Below, one piece after another: positions 33,467 through 44,885 of a DNA stretch of 64,000 nucleotides. A program made the translations under genes and the position numbers. Below the pieces are notes generated by a model. It was not told where the DNA came from. It did no database searches and saw nothing but the letters and a program-made list of their open reading frames with translations. Every line of letters begins with the position of its first letter. Position 1 is the stretch's first letter. The DNA is from Kingdonia uniflora (Eukaryota > Streptophyta > Magnoliopsida > Ranunculales > Circaeasteraceae). The DNA lies in NCBI GenBank assembly GCA_014058105.1, contig JACGCM010001844.1, positions 3,844,001-3,908,000 on the forward strand. The letters run 5' to 3'.

Positions 33467-33994
33467 TGTAGGGACCTGTCCCTCGAGCTGTGATAAACTC
33501 GAACTGATCCAATACCAGACTCACGCAATATACACGTGACATGCATTATCAATAATGACACGTGTGCTACGAATTGATAAAGAACGAAGCTCGAGTACTA
33601 CAGATGAAATAGAACAAGTCAAAGACTCTTGTCTCCCTTAAACTAACAATTACAAGTCCAATTACCACATGCCCCCACTTTCAGGAGAATTTGCTTATTC
33701 ACGGTAACGAACTGAGAGTGAGGTTTATAAAAAGGATGAGTTCTAGAGGAAAAGGGACCAAGTTATTCTAGCTCAAGAGATCACAAAACTTGTAATCAAA
33801 CATCAGCCTCAAGCAATAAAAATTATAGTTACTAAATACTCAAGCCGAGGTCATGGTTTTTACCTATTCAAAGATTTTCACGCTAATTGCCTGTATCATT
33901 TCTATATTGGGTTAACCTAATTCTTGTCACAGGTACATTTGGTGTACGAACTATTTCGAGTTATTTTAAGCTACTATGAAATTAGGCCATTACA
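33467..33994 (+). repeat. 5' LTR of element D
   Basis: 528 bp, TGTAGGGACCTGTCCCTCGA to TTAGGCCATTACA. A TATA-like TTTATAAAAAGG lies near 33725. It matches 40582-41111 along its length with many substitutions. Confidence 0.92.
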
Positions 33995-34014
33995 TTTGGC
34001 GCCGTCTATGGGAA
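33995..34014 (+). promoter_or_regulatory. Primer binding site of element D
   Basis: TTTGGCGCCGTCTATGGGAA directly follows the LTR. The TGGCGCCG start is typical of Tat/Athila-type plant elements; I cannot assign the tRNA with certainty. Confidence 0.75.
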
Positions 34015-34071
34015 AAAAGACATGTTTATGAAATTCTAAAGCATACAATTACTCAACTATCATTTTTAATC

Positions 34072-35847
34072 ATGGTGACTTCCAAGCGACCAGCCACAAG
34101 AGTTTAGTATGATAATTTAGTCAAACCAAAATAACTCACAGAATTACGGGTAAACCTCCACGCTAAAACAGAGAAGTAGAATAAGCTTATGCGTCATCTG
34201 TTGCTTGACTGCAAGTTCCATGAATAGGAACTAAAAAGTGAGCAGCAAGCTCATCGCAGATTTCAAGTAACATGAAAAATTAATGACAACAGTGCAGACT
34301 GCCTTGCCAAGTCTTGCAAGATAATTAACAAGTTCCCCTTCCAAGGGAACATGATCAAATACCAGTGAACTCCCAAATTTCAGTACAGGAAAGTTGGGAT
34401 ATCGAGGAGCAACTAGCAAAGGAGCTTCCAGACATCTCCGCAACGACCCGCACCTACTAGAAGCTTCAATTCTTTTGGGACGAGAAAATCATATCGATAT
34501 CAATAAAGGACGTCGACCCTCCAAGTATCACGAAGAGGAGCCATGACCTCAATCTAGGATACCAGTTCATGAACGTTTAATCGAAGGTACTGGTACTCAT
34601 AACCCCTGGCCTGTACACCAAGTCGCTCAAGCACCGCGATCGTCTGTCACATAAGAACTTATGGATCAGTGCATCAAGGAATTAATCGAAGCCCAAGCTC
34701 TCGACAATAAGGACGATTTAACCAAATTGCAAGATAGTCTGGTCACTAAAGATTTATTTGATATGGAACTACCGATAGGTTTCCACACTCCAAAGATACG
34801 TAAGTACAAAGGCACTGATCAGAAGGAACACATTCAATAATTTTGTGATTCATTAGGAATATATTAAAATTTGAACCACATTCTGTGTTGTCTGTTTGTA
34901 ACAAGCCTAAAGGGATAACTACTCCTATGGCTCCATTATCTGCCTGAAGATTCCATCCTCACATTCGATAAACTACAGAAGATCTTCGTCAAGACAAATA
35001 CTTACAATAAAGATAAAGAAGAGAATTTGTACACTCTTATTATTCTTAAACAGTCTCAAAGAGAGAAGCTTAAGGTCTTTGCAAAAAAGTTTCTGAACTC
35101 GCCCAGAAAGTTGAAAATCTCGATCAGAAAATAGGCATTTTTGCGTTTACCAATGCATTATAGATCGATTGCAAAGCGAAGGAGCATATTTTCTTGAACA
35201 AACCCTCAACCTTAAAAGACATTATTACCAAGGTCAATGGGTATGTCAACCTGGAAAGAATGATGACCGAAATGCATAAATCTACTAAAAATGTCCTAAC
35301 CACGAAAGATCAAAACACAAATCACAACTGTGAACCGAAGGATGGACAGAGTGATCAAAAGCGTGCTAAAGTAAACACAAGAAAATCTTAAAAAGGCAAT
35401 TTATTACCCAAACCAGTCCTCCTAAAGATGAATGTCTAAATCTCAGCGATTTTTACCATACTAGCGAAAGATAAATTCTATCGTCTATTTCAGCCACTGG
35501 AACCAATGGATGGCAAACCATACTGCATACATCACAAGGTAACTCATCATGAAACTGACAACTGTTATGGTTTACAGAGGTTGCTGAAATATATTTTCAA
35601 AGAACGGAGAATACACGAGTACATTATCAACCTGGAAGGATACAAGAATGGAAGTTATAAGACCCACATTGAAGTAGTTCAAGTCGAAGATCAATTCAAG
35701 GAAAAATACTTGTACCATATGTACCACAATAACATGATCGAGATCTATCAAATTGACAACTCTATTAGATTTAAGAGAAGGAGGTTAACAGAATGCTGCG
35801 ACCTCACAGTTCAGGATAAAAAAAAAGCTAAACTCCTTCCTGAATAA
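34072..35847 (+). pseudogene. Element D gag
   Basis: It starts at ATG 34072 (MVTSKRPATRV) but is full of stops. Capsid-like stretches appear from 34760: ELPIGFHTPKIRKYKG, LWLHYLPEDSILTFDKLQKI, KVFAKKFLNSPRKL, matching the retrotransposon gag family. An open part at 35194-35391 is the linker, and 35506-35847 holds a zinc-knuckle-like segment (YCIHHKVTHHETDNCYGL: C, H, H, C). Normal role: particle assembly and RNA binding. Confidence 0.8.
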
Positions 35848-35859
35848 AGCATTCGACAA

Positions 35860-36095
35860 ATTGGAATTTCATTTGAGGATTGTGATATCAGTCACGTCAA
35901 GTTTCCGCATCATGACGCTCAAGTTATTATGCTTAAGATGAAGAAATTTGTCATGCATACCATGATGATTGATACTGGAAGCGGTATAGAAAATATATTT
36001 TTAGAGCACAGTCGAACAAATGGAATTAACAGGTCAAGTTATGCCAAGCGACATCGATATTAGTGGGTTTAATGGATCTAAAGAAGTGCGCATAG
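35860..36095 (+). pseudogene. Element D aspartic protease
   Basis: It reads PHHDAQVIMLKMKKFVMHTM then MIDTGSGIENIF; Asp-Thr-Gly at 35971 is the active site of retropepsins. The C-terminal half is frameshifted and contains stops. Confidence 0.75.
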
Positions 36096-36099
36096 GCAA

Positions 36100-37090
36100 G
36101 ATCATCCTACCCATGATTAGCCTTCAACAGAAGAATCTACAGAGTATATTGGCATCGATGGGTCTAGTAGAGGTACTTATATTGGTACCAAGCTAGTCCA
36201 ACAAGAGAAGGACGCTCTCGTACATTTTTTAGAAATGAATCGAGATGTCTTAGCTTGAACTTTAAAATAAATGCCAGGAGTCGACCCAGCTAAGGCGTGT
36301 TACAAATTGAGCATCAACTACAAAGCCATGACAGTCAAATAGAAATAAAGAAGGCTATCACCTCATCTCAGAGATGAAGTCAATAATAAAATTAATAAGT
36401 TGATCAAAGTCAGATTCATTTAAGAAGCAAAGTACTCGGATTAGATCTCCAACATTGTCACAATTCCAAAGAAGATGGGAAAGTCCAAGTTTGCATAGAT
36501 TTTACAGTTCTAAACAAATAGTCACCAAACGATAGTTTTCCTCTTCTAATCATTCATCAAATTCTTGATTCTACAGTAGGTCGCGTACTATTATCTATGA
36601 TGGATGTTGCTTCAGGATACAATCAGATGCCCCTCATAGAGTAAGATAAAGAAAATACTACTTTTATCACTGAAAAAGGGCTCTATTCTTACAAAGTCAT
36701 GCCATTCGAACTAAAGAACGTCGGAGCAACTTATCAAAGGTTAATGACAACTATGTTCAAAGCATACTTGGAGAAAATCGTTGAAGTATACATCGATGAT
36801 CTGCTCTACAAAAGCTTATAGAAGGAGGATTATATTAACGATCTTAATACGGTCTTCCATATTTTATGATCATACCGGATAAAGCTCAGTCTAGATAAAT
36901 GTCAATTCGGAGTACACTCAAGCAAGTTCCTGGGACATCTTATCAGCAAGAAAGGGATTGAGGCCAACCTAGATCAGATTTGAGCTTTATTTAACATGTC
37001 GTCTCCAAAGATAAAGAAAGATGCATAGAAAATTACCGGCAAGATTACAGCTATCAACAAATTTGTCTCTAAGCTTCAGAACGATGTCGA
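36100..37090 (+). pseudogene. Element D reverse transcriptase
   Basis: In shifting frames: DGKVQVCIDFTVLNK, PNDSFPLLIIHQILDSTVG, MMDVASGYNQMPLIE, TTFITEKGLYSYKVMPFELK, ATYQRLMTTMFKAYLEKI and the catalytic YIDDLL (Asp pair at 36795-36800), then KFLGHLISKKGIEANLDQI. At least six stops. Confidence 0.88.
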
Positions 37091-37138
37091 TGGTTATTCT
37101 TGTTACTTCGAGGATGTATCTAAAGAAGTACGATATGA

Positions 37139-37640
37139 CTAAACGAAGAGGTCGAAGAAACAGAAGAATATAAAATAGCTTTTCATGAACTCAAAGTCTA
37201 TCCTGGGAGATTTCCAATAATGAGTACCCCAGTAAACAATGAGGAATTGATCATCTACCTCGCAGTTATAGATAACTCTCTCAGGTCGATTATCATTCAA
37301 CTTGAAGGAAAGATTGAAAAATTGGTACATTTCATCAGCAAAACCCTCACTCAAAAAGAAACAAGGTATTCCAAGATCGAGCGACTCCTACTGACCCTTG
37401 TTTATACTTCACAGAAACTCAAACACTATTTTCAAGCTCATTCAGTCAAAGTCATGAAAAACTACCCACTTTGGGAAGTTCTATCTGAAAAGGAGAAATC
37501 AAGAAGAGTGCAGCAATGGTTAATTTGGGTGAACACGATATCAAATTTGAACATAGCATTCAGAAAAAGGTCAAACAGTGGTTAATTTTTGACATACTTC
37601 CTCATGGAAGATTCAGATTGGGAAGAGCACGATCCTGATC
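37139..37640 (+). pseudogene. Element D RNase H
   Basis: Open 37220-37585: STPVNNEELIIYLAVIDNS, SIIIQLEGKIEKLVHFISKT, KIERLLLTLVYTSQKL, YPLWEVLSEKEKSRRVQQW. It is homologous to the RNase H of both B copies. A frameshift near 37525 and stops follow. Confidence 0.85.
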
Positions 37641-37689
37641 TCGTAGACAAACCCGTAGAAGATCTACCTACCAAACCCTTTGAAGAATG

Positions 37690-38070
37690 AGCTGAATGGG
37701 TTATACGAAAGAGGTAGAGACATCATATAGATGGATCAGCAGGACCCACAGGGTCTGGGATTGGAATAGTACTAATTTCTTATTTAAATGACAGAATTGA
37801 GAACTCCATACGCCTTTATTTTGAATCTTCCAGCAATGTCACAGAGTAGGAAGCCTTGATCTATGGGCTTGATTTGATACTAGAAATTAGAGTTCCTAAA
37901 CTATAAGTTTATACAGATCTTTACTAATAGTCCATTATTACTCTGAGCAATATAAGAATAATGGCAAGATGGTCAACTATGTAGCCCTCATTACTGATAG
38001 GATGAGCAGATTCACTAAAGCTACTCTCGATTATTTACCTTGAGGAAAAAATTGATATGTCGATTCCTCG
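37690..38070 (+). pseudogene. Element D second (archaeal-type) RNase H
   Basis: It reads GSGIGIVLIS-like, NDRIENSIRL-like, SSNVTEXEALIYGLDLILEI, YSEQYKNNGKMVNYVALITD and RMSRFTKATLDYLP with several stops. Same position as in B, the Tat hallmark. Confidence 0.75.
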
Positions 38071-38079
38071 CAGAGAGTT

Positions 38080-39245
38080 AATTGAAAACTCCAAGCGTTA
38101 CACAATTCAGAAGGCCATTAATATCAAAGATAAGTGACAAGGCCTTATCTCAAGTGCCTCTCAAAGTAACAAGCAGATAGAATACTCAAAGAATTACATA
38201 AAGGAACGTGTGGCTCCCTTACAGCAGACGATTCCTTGCTAGCAGAGCAATTACACAAGGAGTCTTCTGGTTAGGAATGCGAAAGCAAATAGAGGAGTAC
38301 TCACGCAAATACGATGCATGTCAGGAACATAGTCACCAGATACGAGCACCTACATTTGAGCCCTATGTCAGTAAGGTATTCTGGCCTTTCAAGAGGTGGG
38401 CATTCGATCTAGTGAGCGAATTCCCAAGCACACCAGGTAACATAAAGTTCTTATTGGTTGTAGCGGATTACTTTACGAAATGGGTGGAGGCAGTTCCCCT
38501 TTGCCGAACTCATGAAAAAGAAGTCATCTCATTTATCTGAGAACATATCATCATAAGATTTCGTTGCCCCCACCTGATTCAGATCGATAACGGGCCATAG
38601 TTTGTTAGAGAAAAGGTAGTTGTTTTTCTCAAAAACACAACATCATTCATTCCTCATCCAATCCATACTACCCCCAAGGAAATGGGCAGACCAAAATCAC
38701 AAATAAGACTATCGTGGATGGAATCAAAAAGAGACTCAAATCAGAAAAGAAAGGAAATTGGATAAGGGAGCTGCCTCATGGCTTATGGGCATACCGTACT
38801 ACACCAAGACAATCAACTGGATGTTCCCCCTTCCTCGTTGCTTATGGAACTGAAGCCATCATCCCAACAGAATATCACCATCCTGTCAAAGACCACGAGC
38901 TAACAGATAAGGATAATGAATTCGAACTAGCCTACAATATGAATTGGATCGATGAGGCCTGAGCTTGAGATGTTGCCAACCTAGGTCAAAATCACTATAT
39001 GCAAGCCAGTTCATATATACAACAGAAGAGTTCAAAGTCGTGAGTTCCAAATTGATGATCTAGTCCTCCGGGAGATCCCCAAGAGAAAAAAAGAGTTAAC
39101 TGTCGGAAAGCTTGCAGAGAATTGGGAAGGTCCATTTTTGGTCGTAGGACGAACTAGACTTGGATCCAACTACCTCATGACAGAGAAATATGTCAAAATA
39201 CCATGCCCTTAGAACACTAGGAGATTGAAACAATACTATTGCTAA
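38080..39245 (+). pseudogene. Element D integrase and C-terminus
   Basis: Open 38208-38540 (ASRAITQGVFWLGMRKQIEE, YDACQEHSHQIRAP, DLVSEFPSTPGNIKFLLVVA, DYFTKWVEAVPLCRTHEKE), a second catalytic Asp in IDNGP, and 38714-38962 (RELPHGLWAYRTTPRQSTG, YGTEAIIPTEYHHPVKDHEL). The C-terminal part has LAENWEGPFLVVGRT and SNYLMTE. Two stops and a frameshift near 38620 separate the blocks. Confidence 0.88.
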
Positions 39246-39394
39246 ATCCCTAGTTCCCCAACACAAGATACGTCCCTTATCATTTTTTACGTTCCAAAAG
39301 TGAGATTGCAATCTCCAACAGTGTGTATATTCCTTTCTACTAAATGAAAACTTTCAAGTTTTTTCCCATATTATTCTCTACAGACATACATGTA

Positions 39395-39625
39395 GCATCT
39401 ACTAAATATCAAAGATTAAAGCAAAGGTAACACTAGTTTTCAATCGATGCACATCTATCATAAACTAAATCTCAACAATTAAGGTAAAGGTAATACTAGT
39501 CTTCAATCGACATACATCTACTAAATATTAAAGATTAAAGAAAAAGTAATACTAGCTTTTAATCAGTGATTTCTACTATCTCTAAGACTCACGATAAAGT
39601 AATATAAAACTAGCTTTCATTTGTC
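39395..39625 (+). repeat. Tandem repeats after pol of element D
   Basis: Three to four degenerate units of about 56-64 bp starting near 39414, 39478 and 39534 (GATTAAAGCAAAGGTAACAC, TAGTTTTCAATCGA). Same family as the arrays in B. Confidence 0.75.
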
Positions 39626-39649
39626 AAACATCTACACTACAAGAACAAA

Positions 39650-40560
39650 AATAGTTTACTTGTTTATACAGGTTCTTTTTGCGGTATAGCAGATGAACCT
39701 TCCCCTACAGTCGGAGCATGTGAAAACGTGAAGTCTTGTGCTCAAGCAAACACAATCTCCCTTTCTCGCCCTACTTGCTCTACAGTAATGGAGAAAATTC
39801 CAATTTTCATAGCATTCAGGCAGTTACCTCGATCTACTTCAGCCTGACAGATACAACCTTTAGACACCAGACAATCATGCAATGTATCCCTTTCAAACTC
39901 ATGCCTCTTCGCAACCTCTACAAAATAAGAAATTACTGTCATCATCTCCTTTGAATGCACTTCAACCGCGGATAGTCTATCTCGATTATATACGGCTAGG
40001 TCAACAAAAATACTATGGATACTCAGATTTTTTAATTTAACTTTGCATAACGAATCTTGGCTCGCTCCAAGCGTCCCTCCAGATCTGATACAACATTGGT
40101 CAATGACTCTGTCAGTTCCAACAATCTACCCAGCTTAACCTTATTATTTTCTTTATTATCGTTTAACTCTTGTACATTCCATCACAACACCAGCAACTCC
40201 TCTTTTATCTATAAAACCTCATCTACGTTACTTCCCCTGGAAAAAGAATTCTTCAACATTTCATCCTTTTTCTTGAGAGATTCTTCCAACTCTTTTTCTT
40301 TGTTTCGAGAAACGTCCAACCTATCTCCATTTTCTCTAGCTCGCTCATTAGCTTTCCTTACGGCAGCTCTAACATAATCTAAATCTGCCTCCAATTCTTT
40401 AATTTGCATCAGGGCACGAACTAATTCATCCTTAACATTAATAGCTTTGATATCCCTTTATTTTTTCTTCGATCTCTCTATAACCTCCGCCTTACAGTCG
40501 TGAAAACTTGACAGGTCCACCTTCCGCTTCTCTAATCGTTTATTAAGCTTTTCAACAATG
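39650..40560 (-). pseudogene. Element D antisense aORF1, C-terminal part
   Basis: Minus-strand frames: a coiled coil at 40409-40209 (ELEADLDYVRAAVRKANERA, RNKEKELEESLKKKDEML) and the C-terminal motif at 39905-39808 (FERDTLHDCLVSKGCICQAE, VDRGN). The Transposase_28-like domain, introns and promoter found in B are missing, so the gene is 5'-truncated just inside the 3' LTR. Function unknown. Confidence 0.75.
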
Positions 40561-40581
40561 ACATGTATATTGAGAGATAAG

Positions 40582-41111
40582 TGACAGGGCCTTCTCCAAT
40601 CGAGTTATGATAAACTCGAGCTGATCTAATACCAGACTCACATAATATACACATAATATACACTATCAACAATGACACTTGTGCTATGAACTGATGAAGA
40701 ACGTGGCTTGAGCACTACAGATGAAATAGAACAAGGCAAAGACACCTGTCTCTCACAAACTAGCAGTTACAAGTTCAACTGCCACTTGCCCCTATTTTCA
40801 GGAGAACGTTCTTATTCACGACAACGAACTGAGAGTGAGGTCTATAAAAATGATGAGTTCCAGTGATGAAGGGACCAAGTTTTTATAGCTTAAGAGATCG
40901 CAAAACTTGTTATTAAACATCAACCTCAAGCAATAAAAATTGCAGTTACTAAATCCTCAAGCCGAGGTCGTAGTTTTTACCTATTCAAAGGTTTCCATGC
41001 TAATCGCCTATGTTATTTCTATATTGGGTTAAACTAATTATTGTCACAGGTACATTTGGTATGAGGACTATTTTAAGCTATTTCAAGCTACTATGAAATT
41101 AAGCCATTACA
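40582..41111 (+). repeat. 3' LTR of element D
   Basis: 530 bp, TGACAGGGCCTTCTCC (decayed start) to AAGCCATTACA. Compared with the 5' LTR it has a short internal duplication (ACATAATATAC) and many substitutions, so the insertion is old. Confidence 0.9.
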
Positions 41112-41116
41112 GAACC
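41112..41116. repeat. Target duplication GAACC, right
   Basis: Matches 33462-33466 exactly. Confidence 0.9.
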
Positions 41117-41642
41117 TACCCTCCCCCTTTATAGAATATAAGGGATTAAAATTAGCAACCTTAATCCTAATTCAAATATAAATCTACTAAAATTGGGAAT
41201 ACTTAAGTGTTGTTAAACAAAATGCCCTAAATTCTTCTTAGCATCTCTAATGATAAAGAGGCTTGAATTAAAATAGCATAAATATGAATAACCACATGTA
41301 AGAAATGAATCAAATGAACCTAAATGTAAATAACCCACAACTGAGTTTTTAACCAGTAGATTTTCAAGCATTTCATAAAAGAATACGACACCCAAACTAA
41401 ATGCTTCTATCAAGAGCTTGATATCTAGAATAAAGGTAAGACAACAATCTAGACGGAATAGTTGTGGTGAACTGAATATAAAAGATGCAATTCATGCAGC
41501 TTTGGAGATATCTGTGGTGGATGTATTATTATCAGACCATTAACATTTAGCTTTAAGCTTGGTAAGATTGATTTTTTAATAAATCTAATACTGACAATAA
41601 CTTGCCGAGCTCAAAGGTTTTATATTTGCAAACAAAATAACT
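41117..41642. other. Non-element flank
   Basis: AT-rich sequence continuing from 33461 before the D insertion. A plus-strand segment near 41450-41540 reads NIKDAIHAALEISVVDVLL and could be an exon remnant; nothing else is recognisable. Confidence 0.4.
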
Positions 41643-41896
41643 CTAATGGAAGATCTTGTTCATAACAATACCAGAGACATGATCCCGATGAAAATTAAAA
41701 ACTACATCGAAGGGAACAAAGTGACCGTCTTTTGGTCTGGTGTCTTGAATGGGATAAGTGTAGTGGTTCCGCCTCTGTAAAAATTCAATCATTCTTTCTT
41801 TTATTTTAGTTTTTCCTTGTGCCTGGTGAGTACACACTAAAAGATGCTTCCGTGGTTGATGATGCAAATGATATTCTCAGGGCTCGTACTAAAATA
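41643..41896 (+). pseudogene. Possible host exon remnants cut by copia-2
   Basis: A frame from 41647 reads MEDLVHNNTRDMIPMKIKNY and NKVTVFWSGVLNGISVVVPP, then a stop. After a polypyrimidine run ending TTTTATTTTAG (about 41810) another frame reads FLVPGEYTLKDASVVDD and ANDILRARTKI up to the copia-2 LTR. The run plus AG looks like a splice acceptor. I cannot name the gene, and no donor is obvious. Confidence 0.3.
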
Positions 41897-42271
41897 TGTA
41901 AGATTTTCAATCTATAGGCACTACTAAATGTTTTATCTTCTGGTTCATGAGTACACATATTAACAGGTCGTATAGGTGTTATTGACTGTGCCCAATTATT
42001 ACACCAAGATAAGATTGGTGGGACCTTGTATTACTCATTATTAGGGCTTGAAGGTATAATGGAAAGACCACTCAAACCCTATCAGGTTAAATAGAAAGGA
42101 AGTCCCTTTTAGAGGCTACAACACAGAAAACCATCCTATTGAGGTCTACAACCAATCCAAGGGAAGACTCCACCCAATATCAGGAGAATTTTCTCAAGAA
42201 GGAGAAGAGGTCAGTACAATATGTTTTCCATAGTCTATTATTAATCATAGTAATTGTATGAATTTTCTACA
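41897..42271 (+). repeat. 5' LTR of copia-2
   Basis: 375 bp from TGTAAGATTTTCAATC to GAATTTTCTACA. It matches the 3' LTR (e.g. GACCACTCAAACCCTATCAG, CCAATCCAAGGGAAGACTCC) but lacks an internal duplicated block present there. Confidence 0.88.
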
Positions 42272-42288
42272 ATTGGCATCAGTCCCTA
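42272..42288 (+). promoter_or_regulatory. Primer binding site of copia-2
   Basis: ATTGGCATCAGTCCCTA right after the LTR resembles TGGTATCAGAGC, the initiator-Met tRNA complement used by plant copia elements, with two or three changes. Confidence 0.6.
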
Positions 42289-43111
42289 GGATACGTATTA
42301 TTATGATTAATTTATTAACAACAAAACAAAAGCAAAACAAAAGAACAAAAATTGTTGCAAAAAGCTTTTTCTCGTACTTTAATAGTTTAGTTTAAGTACA
42401 TTATTATTGTTTCACAGTCCTTGTTCACCGAGTCTCTCTCTCTCTTATACGAACTAAAACACAATCACTCCACAAATTTTTTAGGTTTTCTTTTTTTTTT
42501 TTCTCTCTCAAAATTTCACCGAATTAGACCTTATCAATCATCTTAATTTTTTTGGTTTTTCTCTATTTTTCCCCAATTTCTCCAGATTAAGGTATTGTTT
42601 CAGATTCATGATCTGTAAATGATCAACAATGGTTATTTAGATAATTCATATAAAGATTTCAAATTTGTAGTTTCAAACTTAACACTTTCGCGCCTTACAT
42701 TGAAACCATTTTCATGTATATGGTAAGCCTTGTTATGTTATTTTGATGGGGTTTAAGTTTTTGGCTTAGTGGGGTTTTAAGAGGGAATTCGGCAACAAGG
42801 GAAAATCCAACTGGATATTGGGTTTTTTGTTGGGTTTTATGCTTGCTGAATCAATTTGAGGGTTTGATTCTTCCCAAAAATGACCTAATTCATACCTGAA
42901 ATTAGGGTTTAAATTGTTATCGATATGCTATCTTCAAACAGGAAATTGGATTTTATATGATTAGGTGTTTATGGGGTTTGTGGTTTGTTGATCCTGTTTT
43001 TTGAGGGAGATTCATAGAAGGTCGATTTGTGGGAGGAAACTGTACAGATTCGAATCCATCTTACAACTGGATATTGGATTTCAAACAACAATTGTTCTTT
43101 AATACCTACTA
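42289..43111 (+). other. copia-2 leader, first part
   Basis: Non-coding leader with a CT-rich run (GAGTCTCTCTCTCTC near 42438) and T-tracts. No gene. It continues at 57815 after the inserted Mutator-like element. Confidence 0.6.
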
Positions 43112-43120
43112 TTGTTGTTA
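43112..43120. repeat. 9-bp target duplication TTGTTGTTA, left
   Basis: Identical to 57806-57814. Nine base pairs is the usual target duplication of Mutator-like elements. Confidence 0.85.
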
Positions 43121-43233
43121 GGGAATTTTTTACTACAGTCCCACCTATAAACTGAATATTTTCCTTTAGTTCCCAAGTTGTTTAAATATGCAGTTTTGGT
43201 CCCCAAATTTCCTCTGACCATAGGTCAACCTTC

Positions 43234-43900
43234 GTGGAGCAATTATGGGTGTGTGAAGGTAAACTGAACGCTGCTCTCACCAGAGAGAGAAAGTTAAAAT
43301 ATGTTATCAGATCGAATGAAATCGAAATAAGGGACAAAGAGGAGTTATTAAAGAAAGTTCCCGATGTGAACGAACTGAAGAAGGAGATAGAGACATTTCG
43401 TACTCAAGTTTTCGACATGGAAGCGATTAATCAAGCTGAGTCGGCAAAAGTTGATAAAAAAATATGCATAAAACATAGCCTTTACAGACTGGGTAAGCAA
43501 AAAACTGGAGAGTCGCAAAGCTAAGTACAAAAGGTCAGGTGATCATCTTCAGAGGGCGAGGACGTCTTGGTCTCACTCAGTTGTAACTGAAGTCTTGCAT
43601 TCAGACTTGTTGAGATCTGTGATTGCTTATTTCATAGAAGAAGTAAAAAGAATCGAGTTAGAGAGAGATACCTTGTTTGACTGTATGTCAGGAATGAGAT
43701 GTATCTGCAGGGTTCACATAGATCAAGGAGTTTGGACTAGCTCCATGGGAATGGATCTGGGACCTCGAACTACTGAATTAATAGTGGAGGGATGGACTGT
43801 TGCCATTGCTCAAGCTCAAGAATTTATGGCTACTCGACCTTCTGTCGTGAGGGTAAGAGAGGCTGACATCCCAATATCAAAAAAAACTCTATTGTAGTGG
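43234..43900 (+). pseudogene. Element E aORF1, C-terminal part, inverted
   Basis: Plus-strand frames: coiled coil 43234-43524 (GKLNAALTRERKLKYVIRSN, NELKKEIETFRTQVFDM) and 43595-43897 with IAYFIEEVKRIELERDTLFD, CMSGMRCICRVHIDQG. These match the minus-strand aORF1 ends of B and D. Since the adjacent LTR is plus-oriented, this segment is inverted relative to its own LTR. Degenerate repeats (about 43930-44040, reverse of the B array) follow. Confidence 0.75.
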
Positions 43901-44095
43901 TTGTATATAAACTTGAAAAAGAAATAATAGTGTTACAGACATGTTGAGAGATGAAAGCTAGTTTTACCTTTGCTTTATCTTATGTCTTGTTGAGCTCTTC
44001 GATTATAAACAAGTATTACCTTTGTTTTAGGGCTTTATCTTATTCAGATTCTTTTTTAACCAAGCCACCCGTGACTTCGGTTGTGAGGGGGCGAT

Positions 44096-44345
44096 TGTAG
44101 GGGCCTATCGCTCGATCTCACCTAAAATCGAGTTATCCCTAGTTTGAATTACCCTCATATCTGTCTCACGCATCCTCATGACTTCCCAGTCAAACATTTT
44201 CACATACTCCACGAACTAATAAAAAAAAAGGGTCAAACTTAAACCGGAAAACCTAAACAAGTCAAAACCACCTATCTCTCGCGAACTCAGCAGTTGCCCA
44301 GTCAGCAGCCACTAACAACATTATTTGAAGAACGTGCCCCAGCAT
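44096..44345 (+). repeat. Element E LTR, left piece
   Basis: TGTAGGGGCCTATCGCTCGA onward, preceded by GTTGTGAGGGGGCGA (polypurine tract). It aligns to the first part of the B LTR and stops at GCCCCAGCAT where element C begins. Confidence 0.85.
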
Positions 44346-44862
44346 TGTAGTCTCCTTATTTTATTAGGGGACAACAATAATCACTCGATGAGTTGCGCTT
44401 GATAGTGAACCGGAGTAGGGTACCGCTCAACTCTCTTTCGGTTCCTCTCTGTCTCTCTGGTTGCATTCGAGATCGTTGAGGAAGAGAAGTTTGCTTGAAG
44501 AAGAAAGAAGAAGAAGATCAGATCCCCTATTGGTTAATCCCTCCCCTGCTATTTATAGAGAGGGTTTGACCTAGGAGCATCCGTGCTCACGTGCCCTGGG
44601 AAATTCCAAGGCTATCCCTTCAAGGTCATGGGATTGGGTGCTCATTGTTACCATTCTTTGTCGCTGGCATTTGCTCCGCTTTTGAGGATGTTTGTAGAGT
44701 GGCTTCGTTGGAGACTCTGCGCATCGAGTGTTGGACGACTAACGATCTTGCTCGCCGATCGACCTGCCGTTTCGCTGCTTGAACGAGGTGAGGTTGTAGT
44801 CGTTGACAGAGCTTGCTCATGTAGATGACCTATCACTTCGTTACTAGCGAGAGCGTGCTCCA
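44346..44862 (-). repeat. 3' LTR of element C
   Basis: 517 bp, TGTAGTCTCC to GCGTGCTCCA on the plus strand; it pairs with 56697-57223. A TATA-type TATAAATAG (minus strand, 44549-44557) lies in the middle. Confidence 0.9.
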
Positions 44863-44885
44863 AAAATTGCCCCCCCCCTCAGGTC
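44863..44885 (-). promoter_or_regulatory. Polypurine tract of element C
   Basis: On the minus strand a run GAGGGGGGGGG followed by CAATTTT directly precedes the LTR start, a typical plus-strand primer. Confidence 0.7.

Larger units (their letters stand above)
33467..41111 (+). mobile_element. Ty3/gypsy (Tat-like) element D, complete but decayed
   Basis: 7.6 kb with two LTRs, primer binding site, gag, protease, RT, RNase H, second RNase H, integrase, tandem repeats and an antisense aORF1 remnant, flanked by GAACC duplications. LTR, pol and repeats are clearly related to B, but D keeps gag and protease and lacks the pol duplication. All reading frames are broken. Confidence 0.92.

Noticed and set aside
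41213..41413. Minus-strand frame with FSLGVVFFYEML resembling protein kinase subdomain IX
   Set aside because: The match is about ten residues with no other kinase motif nearby; too weak to call.
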